NCBI GenBank assembly: GCA_963702235.1
Contig: CAVPBZ010000007.1
Span: forward strand, 124,001 to 188,000
Direction of reading: 5' to 3'
DNA: 64,000 bases
From: PALSA-505 sp963702235
GTDB lineage: Bacteria; Actinomycetota; Actinomycetes; Streptosporangiales; Streptosporangiaceae
Within the stretch, counting starts at the first letter, position 1. Every line of letters begins with the position of its first letter. The notes under the pieces were generated by a model. It did not search any database and was not told the origin of the DNA. It saw nothing but the letters and a program-made list of their open reading frames with translations. Positions 61,821 to 64,000 of this stretch are shown here, piece after piece. The position numbers and the translations under genes are program-made.

Positions 61821-61876
61821 CCATGATCACGAAGAGTCTTGCGGGCTCGCGCACGCGCAACTCTTCGTGATCATGG
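61821..61876 (-). terminator. Long terminator hairpin of the sedolisin gene
   Basis: CCATGATCACGAAGAG (61821-61836) pairs exactly with CTCTTCGTGATCATGG (61861-61876), with a smaller inner TTGCG/CGCAA stem. It is 14 bases after the stop of the gene at 61890. Related hairpins lie at 21177 and 48318. Confidence 0.85.
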
Positions 61877-61889
61877 TCTGTTGCGAGGG

Positions 61890-63545
61890 TCAGCTGCTGG
61901 TGAAGGTTCTCGTGGCCGTGATGAGCATGCTCTTCAGCTCCAGCACGTGCTTACCTGGCTGCAGCTGGAGCTTGGACGGGTTGATCATGTAGGTGACGTA
62001 ACCCGACGTGCTCGCGGTGAGCTTGGCCACCTCGACGTTGTCGATGAGCAGGTTAACCGGGTGCCGCGGCAGGAAACCGGGGTCGAGCAGGTACGCCGAA
62101 TGGCCGGCCTGGATGGTGCCGGGGGACAGCTGAATGCTGTGCTCCAGCTGGCTCAGCGCCGATGCCGCCTGATGCCGGGCGGCAGACTCCTGGTTCTCGG
62201 CGCGCGTGGCGGCGACGAGGCTCGGGACGAACGTGCTCGCGTTGACCGTGCCCCAGCCGCTCGCCACGTCGAATCCCCTGGCCGCGGAGAATCCGGGAAC
62301 CTTGGGCGTGGAGTTATTTCCCTTGATGACGTCGGCTATCCCGCTCGCCGCGCCGGCCGGTCCCAGGATCCCGTAGAGAGCCGGGTTGACCGGTCCGACG
62401 TTCGCATGGTTGAGCTGGGTAGCCAGGGCGAGCACGCCAGCGAACAATGGCGCTGCTTCCGACGTCCCGTTCTGCGCGTCCATGGTGATGTCCGGCACCG
62501 ACCGCATGGAGCTGCCGGTAATGCCGGCCACTGCGTTCTGGTAGCCGGGACGCGGGAACACCGCGGAGAATCCGGCGCCCTCAGAGAATGGCCCCTGGTG
62601 CCATATCGGGTCGGGCCCGGCCTTGACCCCGGTCGGGCTGAGGTTCGGCACACTGCCGCCGACCGCGGTCACCCAGGGAGAGTCGTCCCAGGCTGCCGTG
62701 TCCGGGGTGGTCGAGGTGTTGGCGCACTGGCCGCTGGCCACGGCAAGGTTCTGCACGACCCCGCAGTCGCCGGTGGCCACCATGACCGGGATGCCCGCCG
62801 CAGCGGCCGACAGCTCGCCCGCGTTCTGCGCCGTGATCTCCTCCTGGCCGTGGCTGTAGGTGATCTCGCCGGTGCCGTCACTGATCGAGATCGAGTTGGC
62901 CAGGTGGTTACTGCTGATGTACTCCAGAGCCCGCATCATCTCCGGCGGGGCGACCTGGCTGGCGGCGTCGTCGGTGATCTCGCTGTCAGCCGGCGTCGCG
63001 GAGATCACGATCTTGGCGTACGGCGCGATCAGGTGCGCCGAGATCACGTCGAGGGTGAGCTCGCCCTTCCACGCTGAGCACGATCCGTAGCTGCCCAGCT
63101 TGACCATGCCGGGCGGGCACTTGGGCGGCAGCGCACCGGACGGGAAGACCGTGGTGATCTGCGGATTGGGCAGGCCATAAGTCTTGTCGAATCCGGCGAC
63201 GACCTTGCTGATGCCCGGGTCGTCCCAGCCTTCGATCACGGCGATGGTTGTCCCGTACCCGTCGATATCCTGTTTCCACAGGTTACCGATCTGGTAGTCG
63301 AAGATATCCTGCGGACCTGGCGTATTGAAGCGGTACTTGTGATAATTCTTCTGCATATTCTGCAGCACGGCGGTAAGCACCTTGATGCGCTGCTGCTTTC
63401 CCGCGAGGGCAGCGGCGGTGACATGCGTGCCGGGAGATGCCACCACGGCCCCGGCCGCCCCGGCCGAGCTGGCCGGCGCTGCGAACGAGATCACGAGCGC
63501 GCAGGCTATGAGCAGCATGCCTCTTCTCTTGCCGGTTCTCTTCAA
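61890..63545 (-). CDS. Secreted sedolisin-like (S53) protein without full pro-domain
   Basis: 551 residues. The signal peptide covers about 1-32. The pro-domain is missing or reduced to about 80 residues, unlike the relative at 26071. The catalytic set is visible: WKGELTLDVISAHL (Glu about 158, Asp about 162), VATGDCGVV (Asp about 256) and GTSEAAPLFAG (Ser about 359). DVIKGNN and RGFDVASGWGTV resemble the calcium site. A C-terminal beta-domain (about 440-551) follows. It may be active or a binding protein. GAGAGATC upstream is the ribosome site. The hairpin at 61821 ends its transcript. Confidence 0.85.
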   Translation of the reverse strand: MKRTGKRRGMLLIACALVISFAAPASSAGAAGAVVASPGTHVTAAALAGKQQRIKVLTAVLQNMQKNYHKYRFNTPGPQDIFDYQIGNLWKQDIDGYGTTIAVIEGWDDPGISKVVAGFDKTYGLPNPQITTVFPSGALPPKCPPGMVKLGSYGSCSAWKGELTLDVISAHLIAPYAKIVISATPADSEITDDAASQVAPPEMMRALEYISSNHLANSISISDGTGEITYSHGQEEITAQNAGELSAAAAGIPVMVATGDCGVVQNLAVASGQCANTSTTPDTAAWDDSPWVTAVGGSVPNLSPTGVKAGPDPIWHQGPFSEGAGFSAVFPRPGYQNAVAGITGSSMRSVPDITMDAQNGTSEAAPLFAGVLALATQLNHANVGPVNPALYGILGPAGAASGIADVIKGNNSTPKVPGFSAARGFDVASGWGTVNASTFVPSLVAATRAENQESAARHQAASALSQLEHSIQLSPGTIQAGHSAYLLDPGFLPRHPVNLLIDNVEVAKLTASTSGYVTYMINPSKLQLQPGKHVLELKSMLITATRTFTSS

Positions 63546-63603
63546 GATCTCTCCCGGAAGTCGCTGACACCGACCATCCCGACGTGGTCAAATCCGAACT
63601 AGT

Positions 63604-63619
63604 GTGATGTATGTATCAC
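63604..63619. promoter_or_regulatory. Inverted repeat in divergent promoter region
   Basis: GTGATGTATGTATCAC has 5-base arms GTGAT and ATCAC. It lies between the sedolisin start (63545) and the plus-strand gene at 63719 and is a possible regulator site. The spacing between TGTGA and TCACG is eight bases, unlike the six of CRP sites. Confidence 0.35.
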
Positions 63620-63718
63620 GGGGGGAGCAACCCGGTAAGCCCGGTCAGTAGCCTGCGACGATCACTCTGACAAGATCTACGAATTTTCATCAGTTCGGTA
63701 GAAATATGAGGTTGGACC

Positions 63719-64000
63719 ATGTTCGACTGGTCCCCGGGTCGTGTCCTGTCGCAGGCACGGCCTCGGGGAGCGGGGCCCATGGAGAGGTCGAGTCAAGACG
63801 CGCCGCAGTTGCCGCGCGGGCCGGCAGCAGATCCGGACGAGGGACACCGGTCCGGGTCGTCAGCGCAGTCAGATCACACGGACATCGATGCTGCCCGGAC
63901 TAGCTGGCAGCCAGCCAAGAACGGGCGTCCGGCCTGGCAGGCTCAGCTAAGGCCACCCGCCAGCGACCCCGACGATGCCAAGACCGCGCCCGAGCCGGCC
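63719..64000 (+). CDS. N-terminal part of an unknown, disordered protein (cut by right edge)
   Basis: The frame runs open from the ATG at 63719 to the window end, 94 codons, without a stop. GAGG seven bases before it is a modest ribosome site. The sequence (MFDWSPGRVLSQARPRG, then Gln/Asp/Pro/Ser-rich, TSWQPAKNGRPAW near residue 66) is hydrophilic and looks disordered, like the N-terminus of the anchored protein at 385. No domain is visible in this part. Confidence 0.45.
   Translation, partial: MFDWSPGRVLSQARPRGAGPMERSSQDAPQLPRGPAADPDEGHRSGSSAQSDHTDIDAARTSWQPAKNGRPAWQAQLRPPASDPDDAKTAPEPA

Noticed and set aside
63603..63620. CRP site TGTGA-TCACG
   Set aside because: The spacing is eight bases rather than six, so it is listed only as an inverted repeat.
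1..64000. tRNA, rRNA, CRISPR arrays, insertion sequences, integrases
   Set aside because: No T-loop-like GGTTCGANTCC with cloverleaf, no rRNA core sequence, no regular repeat-spacer array, and no transposase or integrase motifs were found on either strand.

Overview
The window is very GC-rich DNA with dense genes and strong third-position G/C, typical of an actinomycete. Supporting markers are a hopanoid operon of actinobacterial type, an Lhr helicase, an NHEJ-type LigD polymerase domain, an MhuD-like haem oxygenase, a one-PASTA Ser/Thr kinase, Lgt, secreted sedolisins and several apparently leaderless starts. A soil actinomycete (possibly Streptosporangiales-like) is my inference; the genus cannot be read from this sequence.

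Layout. 1-7.7 kb: end of a glycoside hydrolase, a repeat-rich membrane-anchored protein, an EamA transporter diverging from a CGNR zinc-finger regulator, an Eis-like acetyltransferase, a SpoIIE phosphatase with a GntR regulator, and a winged-helix/coiled-coil protein. 7.9-10.1 kb: large secreted phosphoesterase. 10.7-20.2 kb: the hopanoid operon hpnC-hpnD-hpnE-polyprenyl synthase-shc-(hpnG::ispH)-hpnH. Most of its genes overlap by 4 bases, and an ordered array of four 13-bp motifs precedes it. 20.2-31.7 kb: a broken unknown gene, PhzF, methyltransferases, secreted hydrolase, MhuD-like enzyme, DUF3500 protein, a sedolisin, a peptidase-S51/CysS-tail fusion and class II DAHP synthase. 32.7-34.5 kb: a gene-poor, lower-GC gap with decayed secreted-protein fragments. 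34.5-43.6 kb: Lhr helicase (one frameshift), LacI regulator, an MT-A70 methylase with a small HTH protein, a stand-alone HExxH peptidase, PAP2 protein and LigD polymerase domain. 43.7-48.3 kb: a sulfotransferase/MFS chimera, then a TetR-controlled drug-efflux pair with matching operators. 48.4-55.2 kb: amino-acid permease, Dabb protein, glutamine-synthetase-like ligase and Lrp regulator diverging from an aminotransferase-cupin-SDR operon, probably one catabolic locus. 55.2-64 kb: class II amidotransferase, lgt, methyltransferase, membrane protein, Ser/Thr kinase, hmgA, a second sedolisin and the start of a gene cut by the right edge.

The clearest joint function is hopanoid synthesis. HpnC, HpnD and HpnE make squalene from farnesyl diphosphate supplied by the polyprenyl synthase; Shc cyclises it; HpnH adds adenosyl; HpnG removes adenine. 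IspH, fused to HpnG, feeds isoprenoid precursors.

At least five coding regions carry apparent single-indel frameshifts. Three of these sit at GGCCGGC-like sequence, which argues for systematic read error in some of them. No tRNA, rRNA, CRISPR array, insertion sequence or replication origin was found.
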